This document shows positions 1-6,141 of a DNA stretch of 6,141 nt, one piece after another (the first letter of the stretch is position 1; the number at the start of each line of letters is the position of its first letter). The stretch spans positions 1-6,141 of the forward strand of contig DAOVWI010000133.1 in assembly GCA_030636765.1 (NCBI GenBank), read 5' to 3'. The notes under the pieces were generated by a model. It saw only the letters and a program-made list of their open reading frames with translations, had not been told where the DNA came from and made no database searches. The stretch is from Gemmatimonadales bacterium (GTDB lineage: Bacteria > Gemmatimonadota > Gemmatimonadetes > Palauibacterales > Palauibacteraceae). The translations under genes were made by a program, and so were the position numbers.

Positions 1-80
1 ACGCCTCCACCGACCGCGTCGTCGGCCTGGACGTGACGGACGTCACCAAACGTTTCCTGTACACCCTCGGACGGGCGTAG
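1..80 (+). CDS. C-terminal end of an unidentified protein (5' truncated)
   Basis: An open frame runs in from the left edge (first complete codon at base 3) and stops at TAG 78-80, giving the last 25 residues of a protein ending in TKRFLYTLGRA. No domain can be recognised from so short a piece. Its stop lies one base before the ATG of the ubiquitin-like gene, so the two are almost certainly co-transcribed and probably translationally coupled. If the small downstream protein is a conjugated modifier, this gene would be a natural place for a partner enzyme (E1-like, E2-like or JAB peptidase), but nothing in these 25 residues shows that. The frame is judged real from the stop-start junction and the GC-rich codon use. 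Confidence 0.6.
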   Translation, partial: ASTDRVVGLDVTDVTKRFLYTLGRA

Positions 81-81
81 C

Positions 82-375
82 ATGACTCCTCCGTCGTCGG
101 CGCCGCTCCTCACGGTACGCCTGATCATGCCGGACCGTTGGCTGGAGCACGTCGCCGAATTGCCTGCGACGACCACCCTGGATGAGGCAAAGCGACTCGG
201 CCTGCGCTCCCTGCTCCTTCGTGACACCGATGACCCGGCCGACTTCTACGTGGAGTACGCCGAGAAGCGCCTGCCCGACGAGTCCCTCACCCTCGCCGAG
301 CTTGGGGTCCAGGATCGAGAGGTCCTGTCCATCCGGGCCTACGACCTCGGACACTACCCCCGTTTCGGCGGCTAG
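82..375 (+). CDS. Small ubiquitin-like (beta-grasp) protein ending in Gly-Gly
   Basis: A 97-residue protein whose layout follows ubiquitin: a first strand (about 9-15, LLTVRLI), a second strand (19-28), a helix (32-46, beginning TLDEAKRLG), a third strand (55-60, FYVEYA), a KRLPDESLTLAELGV stretch (62-76) that lines up with ubiquitin's KQLEDGRTLSDYNI, and a last strand (81-87). A ten-residue tail then ends exactly in Gly96-Gly97 before TAG. A bare C-terminal diglycine is what E1-like enzymes adenylate in ubiquitin, ThiS and MoaD. The residue pattern looks closer to ubiquitin or YukD/EsaB than to MoaD/ThiS. YukD/EsaB proteins, associated with type VII secretion, normally lack the GG, so that alternative remains but explains less. 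ATG 82 is preferred over the in-frame ATG 127 because the later start would remove the first strand. It follows the upstream gene by one base. The fold is inferred by eye; conjugation is a hypothesis. Confidence 0.72.
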   Translation: MTPPSSAPLLTVRLIMPDRWLEHVAELPATTTLDEAKRLGLRSLLLRDTDDPADFYVEYAEKRLPDESLTLAELGVQDREVLSIRAYDLGHYPRFGG

Positions 376-378
376 CCG
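369..378. repeat. 10-bp perfect palindrome over the stop codon of the ubiquitin-like gene
   Basis: CGGCTAGCCG reads the same on both strands and covers the last glycine codon and the TAG stop. It sits in the 24-base gap between two convergent genes (stops at 375 and 402). It has no loop and no following T-run, so it is not a classical intrinsic terminator. It may be chance in GC-rich DNA. Confidence 0.3.
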
Positions 379-399
379 CAAGCGCTCACCCACATCCGG

Positions 400-588
400 C
401 TACCGCCGCCGGAAGAGTGGCGCCACCAGACCTCCGATCGTCGCACCGATCGCGGCGGTGAAGGCGAGCGGTCCGAGGTTGTCGAGCAGCGCCGCTCCGT
501 TGGCCCGGTTCATGTACATCGCGAGCCCGACGAACAGGAGACCTCCTAGCATGCCGCCGACCGCCGAGCGACGGAGAAGCCTGTCCAT
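400..588 (-). CDS. Small protein with two membrane segments, downstream of the AGCS symporter
   Basis: A 62-residue protein not recognised as a named family. It has a basic N-terminus (R3, R6, R7), a Gly-rich hydrophobic segment (about 9-26), a short polar loop (27-38, with R28), a second Gly/Ala-rich hydrophobic segment (39-59) and a terminal Arg-Arg-Arg. By the positive-inside rule both ends should be cytoplasmic, forming a helical hairpin. The glycine spacing (GGMLGG, IGATIGG) suits tight helix packing. ATG at 588 lies 18 bases after the symporter stop on the same strand, so the two are probably one transcript. The Shine-Dalgarno is weak (GAAGAA region), consistent with reinitiation after the symporter. 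It might be a small accessory subunit of the transporter or simply an orphan membrane protein. Confidence 0.6.
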   Translation of the reverse strand: MDRLLRRSAVGGMLGGLLFVGLAMYMNRANGAALLDNLGPLAFTAAIGATIGGLVAPLFRRR

Positions 589-606
589 TTGTTCTTCAGC
601 GACCTG

Positions 607-2040
<1,434 letters not shown>

Positions 2041-2198
2041 GCGGTCGCTCCGGATCGGGTGGCAAACGCCGGCCAGACGTACCACATTGCCGGCTCGTCA
2101 ACTGGCCGGGTGCTCTGGCCGGCCGCACACTAGGCCGATTCTCTCGGAGCCGTCAACCGGGGCCGCGTAAGCGCCGGCCCTCCGATCGCGAGACAGCC
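2041..2198. promoter_or_regulatory. Divergent intergenic region between symporter and pseudo-helicase
   Basis: These 158 bases separate two divergent genes and must hold promoters for both. On the minus strand a TTGACG hexamer (2096-2101) matches the -35 consensus in five of six positions, but I find no convincing -10 at normal spacing. No clear plus-strand promoter is visible. The ATG at 2199 has only a weak purine stretch (GCGAGA) before it. The region also carries the CTGGCCGG repeats described separately. Confidence 0.4.
2069..2122. repeat. Three copies of an 8-bp CTGGCCGG element, one inverted
   Basis: CCGGCCAG at 2069-2076 is the exact inverse of CTGGCCGG at 2102-2109 and 2115-2122. 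The two direct copies are 13 bases apart start to start, and the last extends into the self-complementary GGCCGGCC (2117-2124). The arrangement could be an operator or could form a hairpin. The motif is low in complexity for GC-rich DNA, so chance is possible. Confidence 0.3.
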
Positions 2199-3824
2199 AT
2201 GGAGGACAGCGACTCGATCCGGGAGCCCGACGTCCTGCGCGAGCTTCGGCCCGCGATCGGAAGAGGCCGCCACATCGCCATGCTCGCCGCCGCCGGCTCC
2301 GGTCATGAGCGCGTCTTCGCGGAAGCCGTGGGGGCGGCTTGCGAGCCGGAGAAGGGCATGCAGGCGCTCGTCCTGGTTCCCACGCGTGACGCCGCCCTGC
2401 GCTGCGCTGCCGCCCTGACCCAGCCGGCTGCCGACGCAGCGAGTCCTCCTCTTCGCACCCTCGCGTGGCCCCCGCTCGCCGACACCATGCAGGGGACGCG
2501 GGAGGACGCCTCCGCCACCGACGCCACCACCGCAGATGTCGTCGTAGGGCGCCCTGCCGCTCTCCTCGCGGAGATTCGCGGAGGGCGGCTCGGAACGTCG
2601 GCCCTACGCATCATCTGCGTGGATGGGGCGGACCAGATCTTACGCCTGGAGGAGTGGCCCGCTGTCGAGGCGCTCCTCGACACGGTGGGCACGGAGATCC
2701 AGAAGATCGTGGCCAGCGGCTCGTTCGAGGGCGACCTGGCCAGGCTCCTGGAACGCCGGTTTTCGAGAGCACGCCGCTGGCCGGAGGAGCTCTTCGGGGA
2801 GGTGGAGGGCGCTCAGGAGCCGCGCGGCGAGGTTCTGTGGTACGGCGCAGCGGCCCGGGAGACGGAGCGGCTCGACCTGTTGGCGGCCGCAATCACCGAC
2901 GCGGCGCGGGATGAGGCCGAGTCAGCACGGGAAGAGTCCGACTCGCCGATTCGATCGCTGGTGAAGTGCCCGGATCGAGAGACCTCCAGTCGGGTGCGCG
3001 CAGGGCTCGCCGCTCGCGGCGTGGCCGTCGCATCCGAGGCTACCTCTTCCGGGACGCTGGTCGTCCACGGTGCTGGTGCCGCCGGCGCCGATGCCGACGC
3101 CGCCGAGGGACTCGGGCCGAGAGTCCTCATCCGCTGGGGCCCGCCCGACCAGCTCGCCGCTTTCACCGAGGACATGGTGGGAGCCCGTCGGACAATCGCC
3201 CTCATCGAGGCCCGGCACGCGGTGCAGCTCCGGCTCCTGGCTCGCCGCGGGGGCTGGCAACTCCGGGCCATACGAACTCCCACGCCGGAGAAAGGGGAGG
3301 CCGTCGAGCGGTTTCGCGAGGCGGTCAGAAGCCGTCTCGCGGAGAACGACGTATCCGCCGAGCTCCTCCTCCTCGAGCCGCTGCTCGAGGAGCACCCCGC
3401 AGCCATCGTGGCCGGCGCCCTGGCGAGCCTGCTGCGCGAGCGGCCGGTGCGCGAGCCGGCTCCGGCGGCCAGGGACGTTCCGAAAGAGACCGTCCTTCCG
3501 GCGTGGACGCGGATCTTCCTCGGCGTGGGCCGCAAGGACGGCGCGGGGCCTGGCGACATCGTAGGCGCGATCACCGGAGAGACGGGGGCGGCGGGCGGTC
3601 AGATCGGTCTGATCGAGATCCGGCCCAGCTTCACGTTGGTGGACGTGGATGCGGAGATCGCCGATCGCGTCATCGAGCGCCTGCGAAGCGTGCGGATCAA
3701 GGGCCGAGAGGTGTCCGCTCGTCGCGATCGTGACGTGGGCGCCGGGCGAGGACACTCGGGCGGCTCGGGACGTGGGCGCCCTGGCGGCTCGGGGCGTGGA
3801 CGCCAGGGCGGCTCGGGGCGCTGA
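2199..3824 (+). CDS. Degenerate DEAD-box helicase-like protein with DbpA-type RNA-binding domain and Gly/Arg tail
   Basis: A 541-residue protein with DEAD-box order but ruined catalytic motifs. Motif I is GSGHE (33-37) instead of GxGKT. Motif Ia is well kept (ALVLVPTRDAA, 56-66) and Ib is recognisable (VVVGRPAALL, 114-123). Motif II is VDGAD (141-145), replacing the DEAD glutamate with glycine. The SAT motif is ASGS (172-175). The second RecA-like lobe is divergent, and the HRIGRTGR motif is missing. ATP hydrolysis and unwinding are therefore unlikely. The DbpA-type RNA-binding domain (about 436-509, WTRIFLGVGRKDGAGPGDIV... ending KGREVSARR) is intact; in DbpA this domain binds 23S rRNA hairpin 92. 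The tail (514-541) is a Gly/Ser/Arg low-complexity region of RGG type. A role in ribosome assembly or as an RNA chaperone is inferred. Start ATG 2199 has a weak ribosome site; ATG 2280 is in frame but would remove the leading 27 residues. Confidence 0.85.
   Translation: MEDSDSIREPDVLRELRPAIGRGRHIAMLAAAGSGHERVFAEAVGAACEPEKGMQALVLVPTRDAALRCAAALTQPAADAASPPLRTLAWPPLADTMQGTREDASATDATTADVVVGRPAALLAEIRGGRLGTSALRIICVDGADQILRLEEWPAVEALLDTVGTEIQKIVASGSFEGDLARLLERRFSRARRWPEELFGEVEGAQEPRGEVLWYGAAARETERLDLLAAAITDAARDEAESAREESDSPIRSLVKCPDRETSSRVRAGLAARGVAVASEATSSGTLVVHGAGAAGADADAAEGLGPRVLIRWGPPDQLAAFTEDMVGARRTIALIEARHAVQLRLLARRGGWQLRAIRTPTPEKGEAVERFREAVRSRLAENDVSAELLLLEPLLEEHPAAIVAGALASLLRERPVREPAPAARDVPKETVLPAWTRIFLGVGRKDGAGPGDIVGAITGETGAAGGQIGLIEIRPSFTLVDVDAEIADRVIERLRSVRIKGREVSARRDRDVGAGRGHSGGSGRGRPGGSGRGRQGGSGR
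3759..3824 (+). repeat. 24-bp tandem repeat encoding the Gly/Arg-rich tail
   Basis: Two full 24-base units (3759-3782, 3783-3806) and a partial third (3807-3824) all begin GGCGGCTCGGG. Each unit encodes GGSGRGR followed by P or Q, and the third ends with the TGA stop. Units one and two differ at only a few positions, so the repeat is probably recent or held uniform by slippage. Copy number may vary between strains while keeping frame. Confidence 0.8.
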
Positions 3825-3828
3825 GAGA

Positions 3829-4110
3829 TTACAGCGAGCCCTTCAGCCCTTTTCCGGCCCGGAAGATCGCGGTCCTGCTGGCGGCGATCCGGATCTTCTC
3901 GCCAGTGCGCGGGTTGCGCCCCGATCTGGCCTTCCGAGTGCGGGCTTCGAAGATCCCAAAGCCGGTGATCCGGACCTTCTCGTTTCGACTCAGGGCGCGC
4001 ACGATGATGCCGCCGGGAGTGTCGAAGAGGGCGTCGACGCAACGCCGTGCTTCCGCTTTGGAGATTCCGGCCCGGCTCGCCAGCGATTCGGTCAGATCGG
4101 TCTTGTTCAC
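3829..4110 (-). CDS. HU-family DNA-binding protein
   Basis: A 93-residue nucleoid protein of the HU/IHF superfamily, the usual length. The N-terminal helical dimerisation part begins MNKTDLTESLASRAGISKAE. The core RITGFGIFEARTRKARSG (48-64) leads into the beta-arm motif GRNPRTGEKI (64-73), whose proline intercalates into DNA in HU and IHF. The end has the family's F-x-x-GK-x-LK pattern (83-90). It binds and bends DNA with little or moderate sequence preference, as a dimer in the nucleoid. The start is GTG at 4110, supported by AGGAG (4116-4120) five bases upstream. The gene is convergent with the pseudo-helicase, with four bases between stops and no visible terminator, so transcription of each is likely to run into the other. 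HU cannot be told from an IHF subunit with certainty. Confidence 0.95.
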   Translation of the reverse strand: MNKTDLTESLASRAGISKAEARRCVDALFDTPGGIIVRALSRNEKVRITGFGIFEARTRKARSGRNPRTGEKIRIAASRTAIFRAGKGLKGSL

Positions 4111-4166
4111 GGTCGCTCCTGTCGTTGAAGGTGCGGGAAGGCCGGAAGGGGCGGACGAACAGACTC

Positions 4167-4195
4167 AGGTTAGATGGGGCCTCAGGGAGCGTCAA
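4167..4195 (-). promoter_or_regulatory. Predicted sigma-70-type promoter of the HU gene
   Basis: On the minus strand TTGACG (4190-4195; five of six matches to TTGACA) and TAACCT (4167-4172; keeps T1, A2 and T6 of TATAAT) are separated by exactly 17 bases. Transcription would begin near 4160, leaving a leader of about 50 bases before the GTG at 4110. The spacing and position make this the best promoter candidate in the window. Confidence 0.55.
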
Positions 4196-4202
4196 GGGAG
4201 GG

Positions 4203-4224
4203 ATCGCGCAAGGCAATGCGCGAT
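4203..4224. promoter_or_regulatory. Perfect 8-bp inverted repeat, candidate operator between HU and channel genes
   Basis: ATCGCGCA (4203-4210) and TGCGCGAT (4217-4224) are exact inverse copies with a six-base spacer (AGGCAA). The dyad lies 8 bases behind the predicted HU -35 box and upstream of the channel gene, so a dimeric regulator here could affect both divergent genes. If transcribed toward the channel it could also form a stem-loop in the leader. No T-run follows, so a terminator is unlikely. Confidence 0.45.
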
Positions 4225-4345
4225 TCGTCGGATCGAGCGGACGTGAGTGAAAACGCCTTTAGCTCGACCAAGCCGGCCTGAAATGAGCTCGGGAGGATCG
4301 GGGCCGAGAGGCCGCGACTGGAGCGGCGGGGCAGGTGTGTCGCTG

Positions 4346-5362
4346 ATGCCCGAGGTTCGAATCTTCCTTCGCCGCACGCTCTTCGTCCTGGCTCTCGTGG
4401 CTGTCCTGACGATCTCCGGCACGGTTGCCTTCCTCCAGTTTCCCGGCTGGAGCGTGTCCGACGCCCTCTACATGACGATCATCACGCTCTCCGCGGTCGG
4501 ATACCAGGAGGTGCAGCCGTTGACGGATCAGGGTCGTCTCATCACCGGGTTCCTGCTGGCCGGGGGCCTCACTACGATGGGGCTCTGGTTCGCAATCATC
4601 ACGTCGGCCATCGTCGAGATGGATCTCGCCAACGTTTTCCGAGCCCGAAAAACCATGCGGAAGATCAAGCAGCTGAAAGACCACATCATCGTTTGCGGAG
4701 CAGGACGCACCGGTTTGCAGGTGATCCGTGAGCTCGTCCACGCCGAAGTGCCCTACGTCGTGATCGAGCAGGACCCTGACCGGGCCGCGCAGATCCGGGC
4801 GATGCGGGATGACATGCTCGTCGTCGAGGCCGATGCGACCAAGGACGAGTCGCTGGACGAGGCGCACATCTGGACGGCCAGAGGGCTCGTCGCCGCCCTT
4901 CAGGACGAGATCTCCAACCTGTTCGTCTGCCTCAGTGCCAAGGGCCTCTGCCCGGACCTGGAGGTCGTAGCCCGGGCGACGGACGAGGAGGGGATCAGCA
5001 AGCTCCTGAAGGCCGGTGCGGATCACGTGATCAGCCCCACGATCACCGGCGGGAGCCGCATGGCGGCGATCCTCCTGCGGCCGCAGGTGGTCAGCTTTCT
5101 CGACGTGGTCACCGGGGGCGGCGAACTCACGCTCCGGCTCGAGCAGATCCTTGTGCCCGTCGGCTCTCCGCTGGCCGGCGTGACCCTCGCGGAAGCTCGG
5201 ATCCGGAACAGAACCGGTCTGATCGTCATCGCGATCCAGCACGGCGAGGGGGCTTTCATCTACAATCCGGGACCCGACGAGGAGATCCGGGCCGAGGACT
5301 ATCTGATCGTCCTCGGCGGAGCGGAGCAGATCGATTCGCTCCAGGAGATCGTCCGAACCTGA
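4346..5362 (+). CDS. Two-TM potassium channel-like protein with RCK (TrkA-N/TrkA-C) domains, atypical filter
   Basis: A 338-residue MthK-like ion channel: TM1 (11-31), pore helix (about 38-48), filter (49-55), TM2 (66-91), then a cytoplasmic RCK domain with Rossmann motif GAGRTG (118-123), an acidic residue at the end of the second strand (E141, typical of NAD(H) binding), AGADHVISP (223-231) and a TrkA-C domain (about 259-338). Four subunits would form the pore, gated by ligands on the RCK ring. The filter reads SAVGYQEV where K+ channels have TTVGYGDI: the second filter glycine is Gln and the Asp is Glu, so classical K+ selectivity is doubtful. ATG 4346 is chosen because AGGTG (4333-4337) precedes it and the protein then begins just before TM1. 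An in-frame GTG at 4247 would add 33 Gly/Ser/Arg-rich residues with no ribosome site. It is followed after 7 bases by mtgA. Confidence 0.88.
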   Translation: MPEVRIFLRRTLFVLALVAVLTISGTVAFLQFPGWSVSDALYMTIITLSAVGYQEVQPLTDQGRLITGFLLAGGLTTMGLWFAIITSAIVEMDLANVFRARKTMRKIKQLKDHIIVCGAGRTGLQVIRELVHAEVPYVVIEQDPDRAAQIRAMRDDMLVVEADATKDESLDEAHIWTARGLVAALQDEISNLFVCLSAKGLCPDLEVVARATDEEGISKLLKAGADHVISPTITGGSRMAAILLRPQVVSFLDVVTGGGELTLRLEQILVPVGSPLAGVTLAEARIRNRTGLIVIAIQHGEGAFIYNPGPDEEIRAEDYLIVLGGAEQIDSLQEIVRT

Positions 5363-5369
5363 GCGAGGC

Positions 5370-6092
5370 GTGAGACACCGGATCGGCGTGACCCTCCGAC
5401 GACCGGGCATCGTGGTGCCGGCCGTGCTCGCCGGGATCGTGCTCTCCTGGCTCGGCATCGGATGGGCGACCCTCCCCGACGTCAGCTCCCTGGCGGAGGC
5501 CTGGCCGGATACGACGGCGTACATGCGAATCCGCATCGCCCAGGCGGTGCGCCGTGGAGATACGCTGCGGATCAGGTATCACCCCGTGCAGCTCTCGGAC
5601 GTCCCCGCTTCTCTCCGCCGCGCCGTGCTGGTCTCGGAAGATGCCGGCTTCTACGATCACTCGGGCTTCGACTGGCACGAGATTCGAGCGGCATTCGAGA
5701 AGGCGCGGAGAGAACGCGAGATGCCGCGGGGCGCCAGCACGATCACGCAGCAGCTCGCCCGCAACGTCTACCTGTCCCCCCGGCGCGCCCCGACGCGTAA
5801 GCTGAGGGAGGCGTTCATCACGAGACGCCTCGAAAAGGAGCTGCCGAAGAGCCGGATCCTGGCGCTCTACCTGAACATCATCGAGCTCGGGCCGGGCCTC
5901 TTCGGGGTGGACGCGGCCTCGCGCGAGTACTTCGGGATCCCCGTGTCGGCGGTGTCTCGCCGGCAAGCGGCGATGCTCGCCGCCACGATCCCCTCGCCGC
6001 TCCTCGACAACCCTGCCAAGGACACGCGCCGGTTTCGCTGGAGAACCGACCTGATCGCGGGACGGGCCTTCGCTCCCGCTCGCCCGAAATAG
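5370..6092 (+). CDS. mtgA: Monofunctional biosynthetic peptidoglycan glycosyltransferase (GT51)
   Basis: A 240-residue enzyme, close to E. coli MtgA in length, that polymerises lipid II into glycan strands at the outer face of the inner membrane and has no transpeptidase domain. A single N-terminal membrane anchor (about 13-32) precedes the GT51 domain. Motif 1 is EDAGFYDHSGFD (90-101) with catalytic Glu90; motif 2 is GASTITQQLARN (121-132); motif 3 is RKLRE (143-147), with Glu147 as the second catalytic glutamate by family comparison; motif 4 is ILALYLN (163-169), followed by GPGLFGVDAAS; motif 5 includes RRQAAMLAATIPSP (197-210). All key residues are present, so it should be active. The start is GTG 5370, 7 bases after the channel stop, with a poorly spaced GAGG. 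GTG 5388 is an alternative that keeps the anchor. Translational coupling to the channel gene is likely. Confidence 0.93.
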   Translation: MRHRIGVTLRRPGIVVPAVLAGIVLSWLGIGWATLPDVSSLAEAWPDTTAYMRIRIAQAVRRGDTLRIRYHPVQLSDVPASLRRAVLVSEDAGFYDHSGFDWHEIRAAFEKARREREMPRGASTITQQLARNVYLSPRRAPTRKLREAFITRRLEKELPKSRILALYLNIIELGPGLFGVDAASREYFGIPVSAVSRRQAAMLAATIPSPLLDNPAKDTRRFRWRTDLIAGRAFAPARPK

Positions 6093-6096
6093 GAGG
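6091..6096 (+). promoter_or_regulatory. Strong Shine-Dalgarno (AGGAGG) of the last gene
   Basis: A full AGGAGG overlaps the mtgA stop (TAG 6090-6092) and sits six bases before ATG 6103. It is the best ribosome site in the window and shows that the following ATG is a real start within the same operon. Confidence 0.8.
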
Positions 6097-6102
6097 CATC
6101 GG

Positions 6103-6141
6103 ATGAACCTGTTGCTGATGGTCGTGATCCTCTACCCGCTC
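6103..6141 (+). CDS. Start of an unidentified membrane or exported protein (3' truncated)
   Basis: Thirteen codons, MNLLLMVVILYPL, run off the right edge. The start is secured by AGGAGG at 6091-6096 and by the ten-base gap after the mtgA stop. The sequence is entirely hydrophobic after Asn2 and lacks the basic residues usual at the front of a signal peptide, so a first membrane helix is more likely. The family cannot be named from this fragment. Its position suggests co-expression with mtgA and the channel gene. Confidence 0.65.
   Translation, partial: MNLLLMVVILYPL

Noticed and set aside
82..375. Reading the small diglycine protein as MoaD or ThiS
   Set aside because: The spacing of the helix, the KRLPDESLTLAELGV stretch and the long tail before GG fit ubiquitin better. 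MoaD usually ends in a P-P-V-x-G-G-type motif, which is absent. No other molybdopterin or thiamine gene is visible.
376..399. Bidirectional intrinsic terminator between convergent genes
   Set aside because: The 10-bp palindrome at 369-378 has no loop and neither strand shows a T-run after it.
2813..3755. Antisense frames of 253 and 277 codons inside the pseudo-helicase gene
   Set aside because: They show low-complexity Ser/Arg/Pro composition and no domain. The sense frame has a clear DbpA-type domain and motif Ia.
2199..3824. Calling the protein an active DEAD-box RNA helicase (DbpA)
   Set aside because: Walker A lacks the GKT lysine and threonine, the DEAD glutamate is glycine and the HRIGRTGR motif is missing, so only the RNA-binding domain supports the DbpA name.
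3599..4216. A 205-codon minus-strand frame spanning the HU gene and the repeat tail
   Set aside because: It overlaps HU, which is certain, in a different frame, and its repeated Pro/Arg/Glu stretch is only the 24-bp repeat read backwards.
4259..5536. A 425-codon open frame antisense to the channel gene and the start of mtgA
   Set aside because: It is an Asp/Arg/His-rich product without domains, created by the codon bias of the genes on the other strand. It also has no plausible ribosome site.
5256..5966. A 236-codon antisense frame over mtgA
   Set aside because: The GT51 motifs are all on the plus strand. The antisense product is Arg/Pro/Gly-rich and unlike any family I recognise.

Overview
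The window is GC-rich bacterial chromosome. Genes are tightly packed, with GTG starts, short gaps and operon-like spacing. No mobile element, CRISPR array, tRNA or rRNA is visible. Base composition and gene content (an AGCS symporter, a degenerate DEAD-box protein with a DbpA-type RNA-binding domain, an HU protein, a TrkA-linked channel and MtgA) would suit a Gemmatimonadota-like or other high-GC Gram-negative lineage. That placement is inference only; no marker gene here settles it.

Layout. (1) 1-375, plus strand: the tail of an unidentified gene, then after a single base a 97-residue ubiquitin-like protein that ends exactly in Gly-Gly. (2) 400-2040, minus strand: an AGCS-family sodium/proton:amino-acid symporter followed by a 62-residue protein with two membrane segments, probably one transcript. 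(3) 2041-2198: a divergent intergenic region with copies of an 8-bp CTGGCCGG element. (4) 2199-3824, plus strand: a DEAD-box-like protein that has lost its ATPase motifs but keeps a DbpA-type RNA-binding domain and a Gly/Arg-rich tail built from 24-bp tandem repeats. (5) 3829-4110, minus strand: an HU-family nucleoid protein, convergent with the previous gene (4 bp between stops), with a recognisable sigma-70-type promoter. (6) 4111-4345: a divergent control region with a perfect 8-bp inverted repeat. (7) 4346-6141, plus strand: a two-TM RCK-type potassium channel with an atypical pore filter, then monofunctional peptidoglycan glycosyltransferase MtgA, then the first 13 codons of a hydrophobic protein with a strong Shine-Dalgarno. 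These three are spaced as an operon.

Most of the genes are ordinary envelope, transport and nucleoid functions that need not act together. Two deserve attention. The first is the ubiquitin-like protein with a bare C-terminal diglycine, directly coupled to a truncated upstream gene; it could be the modifier of a bacterial conjugation pathway whose enzymes lie to the left of the window. The second is the RNA-binding pseudo-helicase, which seems to have been kept as a binding protein rather than a motor. The GYQE pore filter of the channel is a further oddity. Coding assignments are generally firm; exact start codons of the symporter and the channel are less so.
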